Assembly: GCA_023397045.1 (NCBI GenBank)
Contig: JAEWUR010000018.1
Coordinates: forward strand, 1 to 5,436
Direction: 5' to 3'
DNA from: Planctomycetota bacterium
Lineage (GTDB): Bacteria > Planctomycetota > Planctomycetia > Pirellulales > Thermoguttaceae
DNA: 5,436 bases
Shown here: positions 4,112 to 5,436 of the stretch, piece after piece
How positions within the stretch are numbered: the first letter of the stretch is position 1
Layout: the number at the start of each line of letters is the position of its first letter
Position numbers and translations under genes: made by a program
The notes under the pieces: generated by a model
What the model was told of the DNA's origin: nothing
What the model saw: only the letters and a program-made list of their open reading frames with translations
Databases searched by the model: none

Positions 4112-5436
4112 TCACGGCGGGGTGTCCGCCGATTCGTTCATTTGCAGTTCCAGTCGCGGATCACCAAAGATGATCCAACTGTATTCAATCGGGTGCCCTC
4201 CATCGGTCACCGCCAACGTCAGGAAACGGTCGTTCTCGCCGATGGGAACACGGACCGGCATTTCGCCGAGGATATTGTTCATATCGCGATATTTGAATCG
4301 AATTTGCCCGTCAACAAACACCCAGATATCGCCGTAGGCCGCCATTCCCTTGCCGGAAACATTTTCCGTATTGCCAACGGTGGCCAGAAACCTTTGGATT
4401 CGGCAATTCCCGTGTTCCTGCCGCATGGCGTCCAGATCGAATGTGATTCCCTTGTTGGAATGCATGAATATCAAACCATGCCCCGGTGACGCGTAGTCGA
4501 TGTTCTCGATCTTCGTCGGAATGAACTTCGCCGGCGTCGTCGGAATCTCGCCGCCGGCCCAAATCGGATTGGCCGCGAGATTGTTCGCATTTCCGAACTC
4601 AGCGAACGTGTGCCCGGCCGAATCGAGTTGCACGACGGCGTTTCCGCCCGGCGGGATGAAGACGCCGTCAACGAAAGGAATCGCTTCCACGTGGTGATAT
4701 TTCCCGTCGCCGGGCATGTAGTTATCGATCTTCGCAAGAGCGATCTCGCCGTTCACCGGATGGATGCCGCGGCCTCGTAGACCGGACAAGCCGTCGCCGC
4801 CGGCCACGACATCGACCAGGTCAAGCACCTTGGTCGTCGGTGTCGGGATCTGGCGGGCGAAGACGGGCGAATTGGCAGGCAGGTCGACGAGGACCACCGG
4901 CTGGCTGCTGTCGCGGCTCACCCGGGCCGATTGGTTCTCGTGCAGCAACTGTCGGCCGTTTTCCGACTTGTTCGCGCCAACCGCTTCGACGGAGACCGCG
5001 CCGCGGAAGACCCGCGTGAAGGTATTTCCCGTTTCGTTGACTTCGACGCCAAACTCGGTGCCGAGGTCGGTGACGATGGCGGTGGGCGTTGTGATAGTGA
5101 AGAGGGGCGAGGGCGGAGGAATCTCGGATTTGAGATTGGAGATCTGAGATTCACCGGCCACCGGCCACTGGCCACTGGCCACTCTGCCTTCCGGCGATTC
5201 GACCTTGGCCGTGAGCCGGCCGGCCGAGAGGAACCCGCCTTTTTCGGAATCGACTTCGTAGGTTGTTCGTCCTTGCAGGATTACCTTGGCCCCGCCGAGA
5301 TACGTGATTTCCATCACGCCGGAAGTCATCGAAAACTTGTCGCCCAGGCGAACGAGGGTTTGTGGGCTCCAGATCGAGTCTTTGGGACCTTGAACCTTGG
5401 ACCTTGCACCTTCCTGCCATTTACACTCCGCCATCC
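4112..5436 (-). CDS. FecR-domain protein with C-terminal NPCBM-like module, 5' end missing
   Basis: At least 440 residues are visible, numbered here from the ATG at 5434, which is probably internal because the frame is open to the edge and FecR proteins usually have an upstream cytoplasmic segment and one membrane helix. The FecR domain spans about 3-160, with LGDKFSMTSG, GGAKVILQG, FLSAGRLTAKV (68-78), TDLGTEFGVEV (122-132) and VFRGAVSV (142-149). A conserved C-terminal module (about 204-430) begins LDLVDVVAGGDG and contains KYHHVEAIPFVDGVF, SPGHGLIF, KGITFDLDAMR, RFLATVGNTE, DIWVFVDGQIRF and WIIFGDPRLEL; its second half resembles NPCBM sugar-binding domains. FecR proteins relay outside signals to an ECF sigma factor, and such a gene would be expected just upstream, outside the window. 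Residues 84-110 are an insertion built from 7-bp repeats inside the FecR domain; a third repeat family encodes part of residues 10-18. It heads the minus-strand cassette, 91 bases before the PEP-CTERM gene. Sensing of a glycan is inferred from domain content only. Confidence 0.85.
   Translation of the reverse strand, partial: MAECKWQEGARSKVQGPKDSIWSPQTLVRLGDKFSMTSGVMEITYLGGAKVILQGRTTYEVDSEKGGFLSAGRLTAKVESPEGRVASGQWPVAGESQISNLKSEIPPPSPLFTITTPTAIVTDLGTEFGVEVNETGNTFTRVFRGAVSVEAVGANKSENGRQLLHENQSARVSRDSSQPVVLVDLPANSPVFARQIPTPTTKVLDLVDVVAGGDGLSGLRGRGIHPVNGEIALAKIDNYMPGDGKYHHVEAIPFVDGVFIPPGGNAVVQLDSAGHTFAEFGNANNLAANPIWAGGEIPTTPAKFIPTKIENIDYASPGHGLIFMHSNKGITFDLDAMRQEHGNCRIQRFLATVGNTENVSGKGMAAYGDIWVFVDGQIRFKYRDMNNILGEMPVRVPIGENDRFLTLAVTDGGHPIEYSWIIFGDPRLELQMNESADTPP
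5127..5154. repeat. Heptanucleotide tandem repeat, GATYTGA family, within the FecR gene
   Basis: Successive 7-base units GATTTGA (5127-5133), GATTGGA (5134-5140), GATCTGA (5141-5147) and a degenerate GATTCAC (5148-5154) follow one another without spacer. Read in the gene's frame on the minus strand they encode SQISNLKSEI-like sequence; three units make 21 bases, hence a 7-residue peptide period. Confidence 0.75.
5154..5181. repeat. Heptanucleotide tandem repeat, CYGGCCA family, within the FecR gene
   Basis: Four perfectly phased units: CCGGCCA twice, then CTGGCCA twice. On the coding (minus) strand they give VASGQWPVAGE. The array abuts the GATYTGA array, so two unrelated heptamer families are fused end to end in the FecR-domain insertion. 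Confidence 0.85.
5387..5412. repeat. Heptanucleotide tandem repeat, ACCTTGN family, within the FecR gene
   Basis: ACCTT recurs at 5387, 5394, 5401 and 5408, an exact 7-base period over four units. On the minus strand the units read AAGGTYC-like and encode ARSKVQGPK just before the core of the FecR domain. It is a third heptamer family, unrelated in sequence to the other two but of the same period. Confidence 0.8.

Noticed and set aside
5127..5181. Heptamer arrays as a CRISPR-like array
   Set aside because: The units are 7 bases with no spacers between them and lie inside a coding frame.

Overview
The window reads as chromosomal DNA of a planctomycete, probably of the Pirellulales type. This is inferred from GC-rich composition, two proteins with PEP-CTERM exosortase-sorting tails, a FecR-domain protein with a large C-terminal module of a kind I associate with planctomycetes, and heptanucleotide repeats inside a coding region. 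No rRNA or other species marker is present, so the assignment is by gene content only.

Layout. Plus strand, left: the last 114 codons of a transketolase C-terminal (subunit B-like) gene (2-346), then, after 72 bases, a secreted SGNH/GDSL hydrolase (419-1120) with a strong Shine-Dalgarno site. Minus strand, reading right to left: a 5'-truncated FecR-domain protein with a C-terminal NPCBM-like module (5436-4112), a small secreted PEP-CTERM protein (4020-3328) and a secreted GH36-type alpha-galactosidase with a PEP-CTERM tail (3159-1117). The SGNH hydrolase and the alpha-galactosidase converge, and their stop codons overlap in the 4-base palindrome CTAG (1117-1120). All gaps between genes are under 300 bases. 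The longest (3160-3327) holds two perfect hairpins and a REP-like palindrome.

How the genes may work together (inference): the three minus-strand genes look like one cassette. A FecR-type membrane regulator, normally paired with an ECF sigma factor that would lie beyond the right edge, carries a possible sugar-binding module. Downstream are two exported proteins with exosortase sorting signals, one of them a glycoside hydrolase. The SGNH hydrolase could remove acyl groups from the same glycans, but it is transcribed the other way and nothing links it beyond proximity.

Most notable: (1) the SGNH hydrolase appears circularly permuted, with the GDS nucleophile block at the C-terminus, after the GxND and DxxH blocks; (2) three unrelated families of 7-bp tandem repeats sit inside the FecR gene, two of them back to back in an in-frame insertion within the FecR domain; (3) a GTAG-headed REP-like palindrome lies just after the PEP-CTERM stop; (4) both proteins at the convergent junction have unusual C-termini.
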